In this document: one piece after another, positions 23,111 to 35,867 of the stretch
How positions within the stretch are numbered: the first letter of the stretch is position 1
How the letters are laid out: each line of letters begins with the position of its first letter
Origin: Acanthosepion lycidas
Taxonomy: Eukaryota; Mollusca; Cephalopoda; Sepiida; Sepiidae
DNA length: 64,000 nt
Direction of reading: 5' to 3'
Assembly: GCA_963932145.1 (NCBI GenBank)
Contig: OZ010616.1
Location: 46,905,250-46,969,249, forward strand
Made by a program: the position numbers and the translations under genes
The notes under the pieces: model-generated
Databases searched by the model: none
What the model was told of the DNA's origin: nothing
The model's input: the letters and a program-made list of their open reading frames with translations, nothing else

Positions 23111-24545
23111 ATAGGAATAAAAAGTAAAGATGAGTAAAAAAAAATGTGATTTAGAAGAGAAAGAAAAAGAAATTCAAATTTAATTCAGTTAGAATAAAAA
23201 TATTGAATTATCTTAGTTTTAGCTTGGCACATGGACCTCTGAGCGAGAGTGATTGTCAAAAAACGGGAGGTGGGATGCATGATCAAGTAGTGTAAAAGAA
23301 GTATTGTTGCTGATGATGATAGCGGCGGCGAGAAGTGACACTAGAAAGGGTGAGGATGAGGCGGGCGCTACAGATGTTCATTGCGTTATTATTGCCACCT
23401 CCCACTCATTTATTTACAATACACCCAAAACAAGCCAAGCTGATTTCCTTTCGTTTCCTGTACCTTGCAATCGCAGTGTCTTCTCCAATGACAGTCTTGA
23501 AAGAGAGAGAAAAAAGTCGAAATAGTAAAACTAACTAAAACAACTCTTCGTAGCCACCAAAGTATATCAGGGCCACAGTAAAAATAAATAAATAAATAAA
23601 TATTAGCAGTAGTAGCAATTCACAGGTGGAGGGAAGAACTATTATTACTACTACTTACTTGCAGCACTACTTATCCTCACCATATCTATACTAAAAGTAG
23701 TAAGAAACAGTTACAAATAACAATACCACCAAGAAGACCGGTGCTTGTTTGCCTTGCTATACTGCTCAGTGCCCATAATGGCACTTGTTTTTATATGTTT
23801 GAATAATATTCAAATTCAATGTATTTGCATACCTGACTAGTAACACGTGGCCTGCTGACTTACTTACTACCTTTAAAAAATGCACTAAAGAAAAAGAAGC
23901 AATGCTTTTGTTTGAATGTCATTTGTCGCGATGGTAAGTGAAATAATATGTAAATTTAAATTACGTTCTTATTTTCTGCTTTATTGTGTTGAAGTTGAAT
24001 AATGTATATTGTATAATAATTCATCCTTCGTAAAGTTGAAAATAAATGTAGTTAATTTGATAATTGAGCGTGATATTATATTTTGTCGCTTTAATTTTGT
24101 TCACCGTTTATTGATTTTTTTCCCCCTGTAATTTTTTTTTTTTTTTACATTATTTTGTTTTGTGCGTAGTCTGAAATATCAACGAATGACTCTCTCTAGT
24201 CTAGAGATGTTTTTCGTTTTTTTTACTTTATTTTTATTTTCTAAATCATTTCTTTAACTTCTACACAGTTATGTTTAAGTTTCGTTAAGTTATTCATCGC
24301 TGGCAGACACGATATTTGTTAGACAATAAATCTATTAGCTTTCAATTTCATTCATTCATATTTTTCTTGGCGAAAAAAGTTTGACTCGCACCTATCTGAA
24401 AATACACATTTTTTTGTTGCTTATTTACATTTTTTTAGTACTAAGTGTCACTGCGAATTGTGTGTAGTGTAGTATAATCTTATGAAGTCAGTTTGCGATT
24501 TCATTGTTGCTGATTCCACAAAATTGAAAAGTGGTAATGGTGAAA

Positions 24546-24841
24546 AAAAAAAAATCTATTTAAATTGCGTTTCCGATCAAACAAGATTTCATTGTTTTTT
24601 TTGTTTGTTTGTTTTTTTTTTTCTTCTCGAAGTAGGAAAGATTGCTTTTATTTTTTATTTTTTTTTAATTTTTTTTTTTTAATTTTCCGTATTCTGAGAA
24701 TAAGAAAAATATTCCTTTTTGATTTGATTTTTTTTTTTTACCCATCGCCACTAAAGCAAAAAATAATAATAAAAAAAAACACCTGTCTAATTATGAAAAC
24801 AAATATTCCTTTCCAGTTTTTCCAATCTTTCCCAGACTAAA

Positions 24842-24877
<36 letters not shown>

Positions 24878-25550
24878 CATTGTTTATTTGGAAAACTCGG
24901 ACAGTGCGTAGAATGCACAAACAAATTAATCCAGCCAGATGTAAGAGTGGATGTCCATTGGACAATAATGGACATTCGTACATTTGAAGTTTTTTGAACT
25001 GTCTCAATTGTAATGACGTATTCTGCCCCTTTTCTTTCTTTTTATGATGCGTAACAAGATAATCAATCTACGCTCCTTGGGTACTCAAATTTACAAGCAG
25101 CCCATCACTCTTTCTTTAACAGTCTGTTACAACTGTTACTGTTTTAAAAAATATCGATTAGTAACTTTTTTTTTTTTTTTTTTTTTTTTTTAAGTATGTT
25201 TTAAAGATTTGTCTTTTACGAAACATTCAGTTTTACTTTTACTCGTATAATTTTTTTTCTTCTTTTTTTATGAGTACTGCATAAAGGCCACTTGCCCACT
25301 TGGTAAGTGTGGAAGTGAACTAATTGACGAACTTTTAAAAAGTCTCAAGTCAAAATAGAGACAACCATATGTCCTTTTCTTTGGTTAGTTGATTTTAAGT
25401 CGTCACTTGTCATTGAACAAATTAATACAATTCCTTAGTGATTTGCTTAGATATCAGGCACAATGTCGAAAATATAGAACACCCAGTGTGGCTCGAACTC
25501 ACTACATGATCGTAATTGATCTTTTTTTTTTTTTTTTTTTTTTTTTTCAT
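24546..25550. repeat. Homopolymer-rich stretch
   Basis: Repeated long A or T runs, including an A run at 24849-24876, a T run at 25167-25190 and another at 25521-25547. Small Phe-rich frames here are not genes. Confidence 0.8.
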
Positions 25551-26724
25551 TTTTCGACTCTTAGTTGTCAAATTTCGTAATTGAATCTTCTTGTGTCAAA
25601 CTGTGCCAAAGGAACACGTTAGTTAAGTTCATCTTTCCCCCATGATAATTTTTAAAATTTAAAAAGACTTGTTGAGTCTTTTATTTTTTTTTTAATCGTG
25701 TCAGTACATCCCCCAAAAAGCGTATATGTGTAAGAAAACTAAGATATTTTTAAGGGATAAAAAAAAGAGGTAATCGTAGTTCTGAAAGCGTGTGCCGCGG
25801 AGCCTCAGGGCGCCACAGCCAACTTCCTGGGGCGCCGCGATATACTCGAAAATGTAAAATAGTCATAAGCCGACTTACTTTTACAGAAGAATCAAGAGAG
25901 TTTGCTAAAATGAGTAATAGACTTAAACGCTATTGTAAATCTCTAATCATTGTGTTCCTCTTTGCAACTTACAATGTTTTTTTTTTGTTTTTTTTCTGAA
26001 ATTTAAAAACAAACAAATAAACAAAACAGAAATGACTATTCAGTCAATCAATACAGTTCAAAATGCAGAGATATAGGGAAAATATTGGTTGGTACTTCCA
26101 AGATTTTCTAAAATAAAAATAAAAAAACCTAAAAAATGCTTTTTAAATCTTCTTTGAAATCACATTTGTTTTTGTTACTAAAATTTAAAAAGAAAAATAT
26201 TTTATGTCTTTAAATGAAAAGTTAATAATAAATTTATTTTTAAACAAAATAATAAAAACTCACTTCTATCTGGTTAAATTTCGTGGAATCTAAGAAAAAG
26301 AAAAATTAAAACCTTTTAAAAATCTCAAAGATCCAGTATTTCTCAGATAATAGAAAAATATGGATCGATTAACTCGATTTTGTAAAAAAAAAAAAAAAAA
26401 AAAAAATTTATTACGTTTTACTTTAACTTAAAAATCTAATAAAAATACATTTTCTCCCTCCACTGTATATCCTTGTTTGTCAACACCTTCAAATTTTTTA
26501 TGACCTTGCCTTTTATCTTCAAAAATTTGCGCCATAAATCAAATCAAATGTACGCTCAAATCTACCACTATGAAGAAACTTTTTTTTTTTTTTTTTTCTT
26601 TGAAAACGGAATAAAATGTTTATGAATATTTAAACTTTATGAAATTTGAATACGCTATTTTGAATTTCTTACTCTGAAAAGGAATATAAGTAAAGATTAA
26701 ATATAGTGATACTTTGAATGTTCA

Positions 26725-26995
26725 TTGTGGTGTACTGTAATGGATATCAGCTGGGAGGGAGAATTCAGAGAATTGAGTTCAAATTCCAGTCAAGTTCATT
26801 AGATTCGTTTACACACAAATATCCTTGGGAAAGGTACAAATTAATCTGTTCTCCTCCCAGCTATGGGTTGAATAGCAGGACAGACAGGATTCTTTAGCCT
26901 TGGTTGGCAACCAGTCTACCACAAAAGGAAATGGCAACCTACTGCGGGGGAAAAAATCTACATCTTAAGCGTGTATGGAACTTAACTGACTGAAA
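26725..26995 (+). mobile_element. SINE, near full length
   Basis: Starts with a degenerate tRNA-like head ('gtggtgtactgtaatggata', then box B-like 'gagttcaaattccag'). The body 'ccttgggaaaggtac' and 'aatagcaggacagacaggat' is also seen at 31760-31935 and 56003-56300. Confidence 0.8.
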
Positions 26996-29706
26996 TGATA
27001 CTTTTGCTCATTAACTATTGATATCAAAATTTCATTGCACTTAGATCTTTTTATTTTCATGTGAAATATATTAAAAGAAAAATGAACAAGAAAAAATTGA
27101 CAAAGAAATCATTGAATTGATTAATTTAAGATTACTTTTCGATTCTTTTTCACTACTAATTTCATAAAGCATTTGTATCACCTTCAAACATCATAAACAC
27201 TATCCTATTTAAAAAAAAAAAAAAAAAAAATAACAGAAAATTAGAGAATCGTCCAATTTTAATGAAAATTTCAGTATTTATTAATCGAATTAATTTCACC
27301 TTTTTATAATTTAAAAGGTTATTCTATTAGTGTTGTAGCATATCTATGGACAATAATGAGTATGTCCCCATTCATATAAATACATTAGTAAATACTGTAT
27401 GTTGGTCTGCAGTTGGAGATTTGTCTCCAGCTGTGCTGTTCAAACTCTTTGTCTTCGGGCAGAGAGGATTCCCAGACAAGGCTATGTCAAAGGGAAGAGT
27501 CCTGTCTTGAGGAATACAGCTACCCAACCCAAGTCTACAGGGAATTTTTGGCTGTGACTATGGGCTTGGATACCCCACATTAAATTCGGCCTTGTGCTAT
27601 ATCTGACCATATGGGGCAGGTGGTAGATATCCTGAAGTTAGATTCATTGTGGAATTCACTTGACTCACTTCTTGCAGTTGACTGCTACTTCTATGCGCCA
27701 CTAGCGAATCTTATGTGTTGTTCTTGTCCTAAGTATTATCATTCATTACTAACCTTTCTGGGATTATTCTATTCAGTAACCTTCCCTAGATTACAACAAT
27801 TAGATAACTTTAGGGAGATATTTTTCAGGTCAGTTATAACATCTTAACTTATTCAATGGTATCCAGGTGACAAAGAAATGCATATTAGAGATTTTTGTTT
27901 TTTTTTCTGTGGAAACAATATAGAGTATATTTTATTAAAATTAGGTTTTGGCAACATTCTTCAAAAATATTTTTAGTTTTCTTGAATATTTTCTCAAGAT
28001 CTTGGACCATATCTTAAATGTATTTGCAGTTGATATTAAATATTTTCTTAATGATATAACACCTTTTAGGGATGTAGTTATACAAAAATGTAAAAATTAG
28101 GAACATCCAAAAGTCACTAGTATGACACTAGAAGAAACTAAGTACTACCAAAATGGATGTGTTTTGTGTTGTTTTTTTTTTTTTTTTTTTTAGATGCCCC
28201 CCCTTCCCCATAGTGAAAATTTATTAAAAATCAGGGAATTATCCTACTTAAACAAGATTTTCAGCACTTCATTCATTAATGAATGAATTGTATACTGAAG
28301 AGGTTATTAATTAGAAAACTGGAAATTTTTTACATTTATATAAAATAATCAGTGAATATTTTTCAGTAAAAAAAAAAAAAAAAAAAAAAAAATAGGCAAT
28401 ATCAAAAGCGAACTTAGTGAAATTCATCCCAAACCATAGCATAAATAATTCAATAAAACTAAAAAAATAATATTTGTTGAGTTGGTGATTTCATAATGTA
28501 ATAAAATACATAATTTTCTTTCAATTTTGTAATGAGGCAGATATTTTGAAAAATTTTCAGTGAAATTTTAAAATTCTTTTAGTTAATGTTTGTATTAAGA
28601 GCTTTTTTTAATTAGACATAATTGAAGAATTAAATTGAAATTAACACTATTTTTGTTAACGTTTTTTAAAGGGATTTTATTTTTTTCATTCATGCAACAG
28701 CTAGTTTATTTTTCTTTTTTGTATGGAATTTCAAGAAAGTAATTCTGCGATCAACAGTATCAATTTAATGAGTTTTTATTCTTTTCTTTCTCCGTTTTTC
28801 ATTTATTTTTTTTTTATTTATTTATTTATTTTTTTTTTTTTTTTTTTTGCAGTACTTCCTTTTAGTTTGATAAATTATAAAATCAGAATAACATAAAATT
28901 ATAAAATCAGAATAACATCAAACAGGTAAGAAAAAAAGAAAAGCAACAAATTAAACTCAAAGTATTTAACTTGTTTCTCTTTTTTTGTTTTCATACTTCT
29001 AATGTAATATAAAAAATAAAATCCATTCTAAGTTTCATAAAAGCATATAGAATAAAGTTACGTTATCAAACTGAGTTTAAGAATAAGTTATTTTTAAGCA
29101 GAAATGATACCAATTCATAGACTGAATCACTTTCTTGGTACTTTTTAAAAAATTTTATGCACATCTTTAGGTAATCGAAAACTATACATGCTTTATAGGT
29201 GACAGTGTAGGTTGTTGACCTTGACAACAGCTCCTGAGTTACCATGCATAACCAAATAACTGTTTTAAACAGAAAATAGCATTACTTTTACAAAAACAGT
29301 TAATACTTAAATTTACTTTGAAGCAAATATCTAGGACAAATGTTGTTTTTTTTTTTTTTTTTTACAAATGTCTAAAAATTTTATACATATATTTTTTTTT
29401 TTTTACAGATTAGCTTTACAAAATTTAATTACAAAGAAGGCATTTAAATAATAGAAATTGTTTTATTTTTTGTTTATGAAGTCCATGGTGGTACCAACAC
29501 TACTAAACAAAATACTCTGTATATACAATTTGAGTAGCTGTTAATTTAAAAAAAATTAATCTGCAATTCAAAAATGATCTTTGTAGCCAAATTATGTTTA
29601 ATGTTTTATTGCATTTAAATCTAAACCTTCTCTCAAATCCCTTCCCTCCCCCCCCCAGCACATGCATACATATGTGTACACAATAAGCTAAGTAGAGCAG
29701 AAAATA
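26996..29706. other. AT-rich stretch with long T/A runs, no gene
   Basis: It holds poly(A) or poly(T) runs at 27210-27230, 28170-28192, 28371-28392, 28829-28849 and 29346-29364, and a 25-bp direct duplication at about 28871-28918 ('ataaaattataaaatcagaa'). A less AT-rich block at 27340-27850 with a 78-codon + frame (27611-27847) could be an old repeat. Nothing is recognised. Confidence 0.5.
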
Positions 29707-29822
29707 AAAATTCCTAAAGAGCCAGGGACTACCTAACTAGGTTTCACCTAAATGGATCTTCAGGGTAAACTGGCCATTTAGGTGAAACCTAGGCAGGTAG
29801 TTCTTGTCTCTTTAGGATTTTT
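29707..29822. mobile_element. Palindromic MITE, 49-bp arms
   Basis: Left arm 'cctaaagagccagggactac...ggtttcacctaaatgg' pairs with the right arm 'ccatttaggtgaaacct...gtctctttagg', leaving an interior of about 17 bases. It lies immediately beside the mariner relic at 29830-30625 and might be an end of it or a separate insertion. Confidence 0.75.
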
Positions 29823-29829
29823 ATAATCT

Positions 29830-30619
29830 ATCTAAATTATGCAAAAATGAAAATAATACTGACATCTCATTTTAACATATTAACCAAAAATATCTTGAAA
29901 TACTAAAGAGTAAATTTATTCAATAAAATTGCCATTGACCTCAAATCATGCTCTTCAGATGACTTCAGAATCTCCTGCAAGACTTCTGGGCAGTCTCCTT
30001 GTTTAAGTTGGTAAATGCTGCCTTAATTCTGGCCTTGAGTTCATCTTTGGTGTTAGTAGTTTTGTCAGTCTCTCACTCAACTGTGCTCCACACATAATAA
30101 TCAAGGGGGTTGTAGTCTGGGGAGTTAGGTGGCCTAATATAAAGGGTGATATGGTAGCAGAAATCATCTGACAGCCATGACTGGGTTCTCTTGCTTGTAG
30201 CATGGTGCAGAATCCTCTTACCAGATATAGGGTCTTCCAGCAACCACTCTCTTGACCCAGGGCAGCATTACCTCCTCAAGTAGGTCCTGTGAATGGAGGC
30301 ATAACATCGCCATCAATAGTGATCACTCCACACACCTTAATAATCACCATTAGATTCATCTAACTCTTTCCAAATCCTCTGCATAATCCTCAGATTGACA
30401 CCCAAACACTCTCCACTGTTCATATTGGAGCTTCAGGTACTAATGCCAAGCAGTTAGGTATGCCATTTCCAAATTTTTGATGGAGTGAATTGCATCATGG
30501 TGCTCTTCTTCTCACTGACAGTGCCCAACTGACCCTTCTATACTTTACAGTCAATAAAAACAAACAATGCACATGTGCAAAATTTAAAATTTAAAATGGC
30601 GACAATTTACCCATCGCAC

Positions 30620-30625
<6 letters not shown>
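29830..30625 (-). pseudogene. Tc1/mariner transposase relic
   Basis: Minus-strand pieces match the C-terminal half of a Tc1/mariner-type transposase. The frame 30003-30203 and its shifted neighbours read P-P-N-S-P-D-Y-N-P-L-D-Y-Y-V-W-S and then T-N-T-K-D-E-L-K-A-R-I-K-A-A-F-T-N-L-N-K-E-T. P-D-x-N-P-x-D is the hallmark just before the third catalytic acid. Several frameshifts and a deletion between the N-terminal part (about 30500) and this block show the copy is dead. The 5' end near 30580-30620 ('atggcgacaatttacccatc', + strand) is a candidate terminal repeat. Confidence 0.8.

Positions 30626-30655
<30 letters not shown>
30625..30655. repeat. (TA)n microsatellite
   Basis: An uninterrupted TA run directly at the edge of the mariner relic. 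Confidence 0.9.
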
Positions 30656-30656
<1 letters not shown>

Positions 30657-31021
30657 CATTGCTGACTAGCAATAGAAACAAAAGTAAAATACCAAGGAAA
30701 AAGAAAGCATGTGGTAGTTACTAACTACTCGTTTTTAGTATGTACTTTGGCATGTACATACATCATTAAGTTACTACACCCACTGAAACCTCAGTGATCA
30801 GTTGTTTTTTGTTTTTTTTTCTTTAACTGTTTCACTTGCATTAAGCGCTATTACAGACACCTACATATTTAGAGTAGATAATGTACTCATCTTGCCTATT
30901 GGTTCTATGAATGTGAGATTCCCTACCTTATCTCTTGACTTCTAAGTTCGTATGTATCATTTTTATCATATACACATCCTCTTCCTCATATCAAGTGTAC
31001 ACACTTAAGTCTTGTACCGAC

Positions 31022-31060
<39 letters not shown>
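31022..31060. repeat. (CA)n microsatellite
   Basis: An uninterrupted CA run. Confidence 0.95.
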
Positions 31061-31063
<3 letters not shown>

Positions 31064-31429
31064 ACATTAGTGTTCACGCTTAGGATATTAGTTTCATAGA
31101 CTACTCAAAACTGGGTGGACCAAACTTACTGCTTATTGTACAAATACATATGTTATGTTTTAATATTGAATTACTACAACAAAGAAGGAATAATAAAATT
31201 GAGTTTCTCATTCTAGAATGAGTTTAGACACTCTGCAAAATGTTTCATTTTGTATACAGTAATTCAATTGTTTTTCTTTTAATTTTCAACTTTCCAAATA
31301 ATTTCTGTTCATCAGCAATGATTTTTTTTGTCTTAGCAGAAAGATTTGTCTTATCAGCTATTCTTTCTATACCGTCCATGAAATGTAATACTTAGCTAAT
31401 ACACTTTACGTATTATGCATTGACCAATG

Positions 31430-31620
31430 AGAGTGCCTTGCTATGGTGCAATGGTTAGTAATTTGGTTGCCCAAATCATTACTACCGAGTAGTTAGTGTG
31501 AAAATAATGCTGCACAATTGTCTGAATATTTACTAAGCCTAGCTTAGTACAGCACCAGGCTGAATGGATAGAAAGAAGATAGTGTTACACAAATATTCCA
31601 GATGGGGAGGGCCAGCTTGT
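31430..31620 (+). mobile_element. tRNA-headed SINE
   Basis: The head 'ctatggtgcaatggttagta' is box A-like and is close to the heads at 35868-36112. The body diverges afterwards. Confidence 0.55.
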
Positions 31621-31759
31621 TTTGAAAATCAGTACTTGAAATCCTGGCTTTTACTTTAGCACAAATGCCAATCTTTAAAACTGGTAAGAAATATTTAAGT
31701 AGTTCATTTAATTTACTTTAGCATCCCTTACAAGATTTTATAGTATATTTGGTATGATA

Positions 31760-31935
31760 GTTAATGTTTTTATGATCCGAGTTCAAATTCCAGTTAAGAT
31801 TGTTTGCATTCACTTAGGAAAGGCATGAATCTTGAAGGTAAAATAGTATGGCAAACTGTATCCTTTAGTCTTCATAGGGTAACCAGTCTAGAATTCAAAA
31901 CCCGTCTGAAATGGAATGAAAGGGTTTCCATGTAG
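31760..31935 (+). mobile_element. SINE body fragment
   Basis: Box B-like 'gagttcaaattccagttaag' followed by 'cacttaggaaaggcatgaat' and 'ggtaaccagtctagaattca'. Same family as 26725-26995 and 56003-56300. Confidence 0.7.
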
Positions 31936-32041
31936 CTATTCTGCTCTTAATATAACTTTTACATTTGCTTATGAAGTACTATGATAGTGTTTGATCCTTG
32001 GTCATCTACAAATTTTTTGCTAGTAGTGTAGTTCTACTATA

Positions 32042-32106
32042 CAGACAAACCTCTCCTCAACAGACTAATATGGGTGGAGAGGTGGTCCATTAAAGCTAAT
32101 TGTCTG
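32042..32106. mobile_element. Possible pogo-like mini-MITE
   Basis: Starts CAGACAAACCTC and ends TTGTCTG, with TA on both sides (32040-32041 and 32107-32108). The terminal repeat is only about 7-8 bp, so the call is tentative. Confidence 0.4.
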
Positions 32107-32405
32107 TAGATGTGAAGGGATTACTTTTTAGTTATAAAACTACTATAGTAACTAATAGTAGTTGTGATCATAATGTAAATAAACATGTATATATGGCATA
32201 AATGTATACTTAATATAGATATATTAATCAAAATAACAAAAATAGACTTCTCATAGCTACTTTCTCTCGCATATGCTAATGTATCATACTTTATATACTG
32301 AACACCCATCTTTGTTTACAATTGAAATGCCCGCCACTTGATTGCTTTGAGAACTAATGCAACTCATTCCACTAAGCCTGCAAATTTTGAAATACATCAC
32401 TGATG

Positions 32406-32442
32406 ATTTGGAAATTTTTTTTTTTTTTTTTTTTTTTTTTCC
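32406..32442. repeat. Poly(T) tract
   Basis: More than 25 consecutive T. Similar tracts recur through the window. Confidence 0.9.
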
Positions 32443-32570
32443 TGCAGATTTTTTTTCTGTTGCATCTGAAGTCTGTTGATTCGATTCCATAGATGAGAGG
32501 TTGGTCTGTACTTTGCATTTAAAGTATCATAATCTTGACTGCAATAATGTATTCTAAACCAACAAAGATG

Positions 32571-32745
32571 TTTCCAAATTTGTTTTACTAATGTTTACCC
32601 AGTGCAAAGTTCAAGAGCAATTCAAGGTAGAATGTTACTGTATGGTGCTATATGAGCATAAAAGATAAATGAAGTTCATAGGTTTATGTAGAAAAAAAAT
32701 GGTCAATTCTAGACTTGAATTGGTTCAAGTTTATTGTGTTTGGGA
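32571..32745 (+). repeat. Dispersed repeat, family also at 8985-9165
   Basis: Diverged second copy sharing 'aggtagaatgttactg' and flanking blocks in the same order. Family unknown. Confidence 0.55.
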
Positions 32746-32759
32746 AAACATAAGCAAAT

Positions 32760-33035
32760 GAGTAGACTTTATAAGGAACTGGAAACCCAATCCTAAACTG
32801 GAAACAAGGGATAAACCTCTACTCCTGTTCAAAAGAACAGAGAAAAGTGTGAACTGGACAATAGGTTCACCTATCTATTCCTATTGAGTTTAAAATAATA
32901 AAAAGTAAATAGATAAAATTTTAGAGTTTAGGTGGAGATGTTAGAAGTACAGAGTTGAAGTAGACTTTAAAAGGAAGTGGAAATCCTAAACAAGGGATAA
33001 ACCTCTACTCCTGTTCAAAACATGGAAGAGTGTAA
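32760..33035 (-). mobile_element. Two SINE-like fragments in tandem
   Basis: On the - strand both contain 'caggagtagaggtttatccc'-type sequence and the 'ttccttttaaagtctact'-type block, at 32760-32885 and 32955-33035. Both lack the LINE-like 3' tail seen in the copies at 3985, 53665 and 55800. Confidence 0.7.
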
Positions 33036-33108
33036 ATCAATAACTTATAAAATTCTATTTCACTTGTAAAATTTTGTGAAAAATAACTTGATACTCTGAG
33101 TACTTGTA

Positions 33109-33210
33109 TTAGGTTGGTGCAAAAATAATGACATAATAATGTTGTTTTTTGACGTTAAAAAATACGTCAAAAAACAACATTATTACGTCATTATTTTTGC
33201 ACCAACCTAA
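33109..33210. mobile_element. MADE1-like mariner MITE, copy 2 (102 bp)
   Basis: Palindrome with TTAGGTTGGTGCAAAAATAA at the left and its exact complement at the right. TA duplications at 33107-33108 and 33211-33212. The centre is GACGTTAAAAAATACGTC. Closest to copy 1 in length and sequence. Confidence 0.95.
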
Positions 33211-34276
33211 TAGTTCATAAATTTGTAAGACTAAATTTAGTCTATCATCACTAGAACAAAATGGCACCACCTGTACTAACATACAAAGAATCTACTATCA
33301 ATCTTTTATGCACTTATATTGTAAACATCATTTAATACTAATAACTGTAACATTTAATTTACATAATTTTTAAAAACATATTTTAATAAATATTTCATGT
33401 TTTATTTTTAGTTAAAATGGTAAAAATTGCAATATACAAACATTGTTTCTGTTATTTTTTTAATTCATAGTGTTTGTATAGAAGGAATTTATATATGCCT
33501 TATCAAAATTCAGTTGTAAGCTAGCAGATAAATATCAGTATTTACATTTAACCTAAAACAAAATAAATGTAATACTGCAGCATTCATAGTAACTATTGTT
33601 TCAAATTTCGCAATATGACAAATTTGATAAGTCAAAATAATCTGTTAAATTACATTTTCTTAAAACTGTACCAAATTATTTAAACAAGTCAAAAAAATAA
33701 CTTTGCTGAAATAATAATTATTAATAAAACATTATAAAAATATCAATGTCTTGTTCAGTTCCATATAGTTACATCCAGAGAACAAAATTTAAGTGGATTT
33801 AGCATAATGACTAAAAGAATTTTAGAAAGTAGATGTCTTACTGAAAATGTTCTTTATATATAAATTTTAGATGTAAAAACTTTTATAACAATTTAATTTT
33901 ATGTTTGTAGGACAGTTACAATACTTCAGTATCATGGTTTTGGTTTTCTAACTGAAAATTTGGAAGGATTTCCCACCTCTGTTGCAGACACTCAGTTGGT
34001 GAGGCCAATATGGGACAAGCATACTTTTTCTCATCAACTATAAGAGAGGGTCTGGCAGATGGTGGAATCAAAGCTTTTTCTGTTCTCTTTCTGCAGTTTG
34101 AGTCTGTGAAGGAGATTACCTAATAGATCCTGCACCTCTAGGTTTCCCGATTAACTGCCTCTGTTTCTTACTGTTAGAGGTTGAATCAAAATGAGATAAA
34201 GGTCATTTCTGAAGAATCCTTGTATATAGTCATTATAATTCCACCACTCTGTTAGCCAAAGGAGATCCATCTGAAA

Positions 34277-34321
<45 letters not shown>

Positions 34322-34379
34322 AGGGCCATTTATAAGTGTAAGTCTACCATTCATCAAAATTTTATATATTACTGTCAAA
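33211..34379. other. AT-rich stretch, no gene
   Basis: It includes a (TA)n run at 34279-34317. The less AT-rich part 33960-34160 may be an old repeat but was not recognised. Confidence 0.5.
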
Positions 34380-34740
34380 TATGGCCTGGTGCTATTTAGA
34401 GATCCTTGATAAAATCCAAAGAATCTGCAATGTCATTAGTTCTGACCTGGCAACTCTGATCCAGTCACTGTAATGCAACTTCCCTGTGCCCTTTCTATAA
34501 ATACTTCTGTCATAATTATTCTCATGAACTTTCCTTTTTGGCACCTAGATTTTATGAATTTAAGCACAGTACTAGATTGGAAAAAATGTCTTATCAATTT
34601 ACAGTTGAACTGGCTAGATGCAACTGTAAGGTCTATAAGTTTCTTCTCCACACTTCTTACTTGTAATTTATTCTTTCACAATCCCATGTCTTAGTAGTTT
34701 TACTGTCTTGCTTGTGGTGAACAAAAAGAAAGCCAATTTG
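34380..34740 (+). pseudogene. LINE relic (same family as 5060-6240), internally deleted
   Basis: Nucleotide blocks match the 3' half of the Jockey/CR1-like LINE: 'tatggcctggtgct', 'cctttctataaatacttctg', 'tatgaatttaagcacag', 'caatttacagttgaactggc' and a degraded 3' end 'cttgcttgtggtgaa'. No frame survives. Confidence 0.8.
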
Positions 34741-35150
34741 GAAGCCTGGCAAAATTTTACTTTTTTCTAAGTTTATTATAATAACAAATGTTTTTATAAA
34801 AATTTATTTTCCAAAAGAATATGAACATCTGTTGTATTTGAATTGAATACATGTCTTTTTTTCTTTTTTTTAAAAATTCTTTAGATAATGCTAACTGAAA
34901 TAATTACATTGATTTGTAGTGTTTTCTTAATACATCATGATGAGATTTGCCTCTATTCCATCATTTGAATTCCTTCCTATTCATAAGCACTCATTTGTAC
35001 AAATAAGCCAAAACATGATAAAAATAATATATTTTGTAATATATTTGAGCATATTGTAACATTTCTTTACCCCTTTTTCCTCTCTTGTCCTATACTTCCA
35101 ACAGTGGAGTATGGGACTCACAGCTCTCAACAGACCAGGTATTGTTGCTG

Positions 35151-35154
<4 letters not shown>

Positions 35155-35187
<33 letters not shown>
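35155..35187. repeat. Poly(T) tract
   Basis: About 32 consecutive T. It precedes a minus-strand SINE and may be its poly(A) tail. Confidence 0.9.
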
Positions 35188-35194
35188 TAGCAAG

Positions 35195-35415
35195 TAAAAT
35201 TTTAACAGAATGGAGTTGCTAGTCCCATGCCCAGCTGGTTTTGAATTCAGTTACCCTTCTCCTAAACTGGTTGCTAACTAAGGCTGAAAAGCTAGGTTTG
35301 CCCTAATATTTAATCCATGTATTGTGGGGGACAAGAGATGGATTCATACTTCACTCAAGAGTATTTCTGCCAAAGGGAACATAATGAAATCTGTTGGGAT
35401 TTGAACTTGGCGTGT
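35195..35415 (-). mobile_element. SINE, minus strand
   Basis: On the - strand: box B-like 'gttcaaatcccaacag', then 'actcttgagtgaagtatgaa' and 'gttagcaaccagtttaggag'. Same family as 26725-26995. Confidence 0.75.
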
Positions 35416-35509
35416 TTTTGTTTTTTTTTATTCCAAATCACTAACCACTACTTTTCAACTCTGACAAATAGTAAAGATGAGTAAAGTTTCAGAAGCATCC
35501 AGTGTGCTA

Positions 35510-35640
35510 TCAATAAATTATCTTTATATTCTCTGCTGAAATAGTTACAGAAGGATTCTCATTTGATATCAAGTTACAAAGGATAGGAAGTTGTGGAGAG
35601 CCATAATTGCCCACATCCTGAAGGGACATGGAACAAAAGA
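35510..35640 (+). mobile_element. SINE 3'-end fragment
   Basis: Ends 'ttgtggagagccataattgc' and 'cccacatcctgaagggacat', the 3' end also found at 55640-55775 and 56250-56290 and in the 148-bp satellite at the start of the window. Confidence 0.65.
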
Positions 35641-35867
35641 TAAAAGCCAAAATATGATAACATTGATTTCAGTTTTGTTATTAAATGTCTAAAAAGTACA
35701 TTAAGAGGTACAATTATTTTATTTTTTATATTCAGCTAAATTATTAGAAATAATTTATAAATGAAATGTCAGTGATATTCAGTATGCAAACATCAGTCAA
35801 AACCAATCCTTAAAATGAGGTTAATTGTACTATTACCATACATAAACAACTAGGATTGATTCAAGAT

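Larger units (their letters stand above)
21120..26650. promoter_or_regulatory. CpG-retaining block, candidate promoter domain
   Basis: CG dinucleotides occur about once or more per 60 bases here (for example around 21541, 22081, 23325-23370, 25785-25835), while most of the window has almost none. Recognisable transposons are absent, and the block begins where the gypsy relic ends. It has no long coding frame. A strong 5' splice site, GCGATG|GTAAGTG, lies at 23933/23934 and could end a non-coding first exon. I infer an unmethylated, possibly regulatory region, perhaps the 5' end of the CAP-Gly gene 33 kb downstream; a minus-strand transcript is equally possible. Confidence 0.4.
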
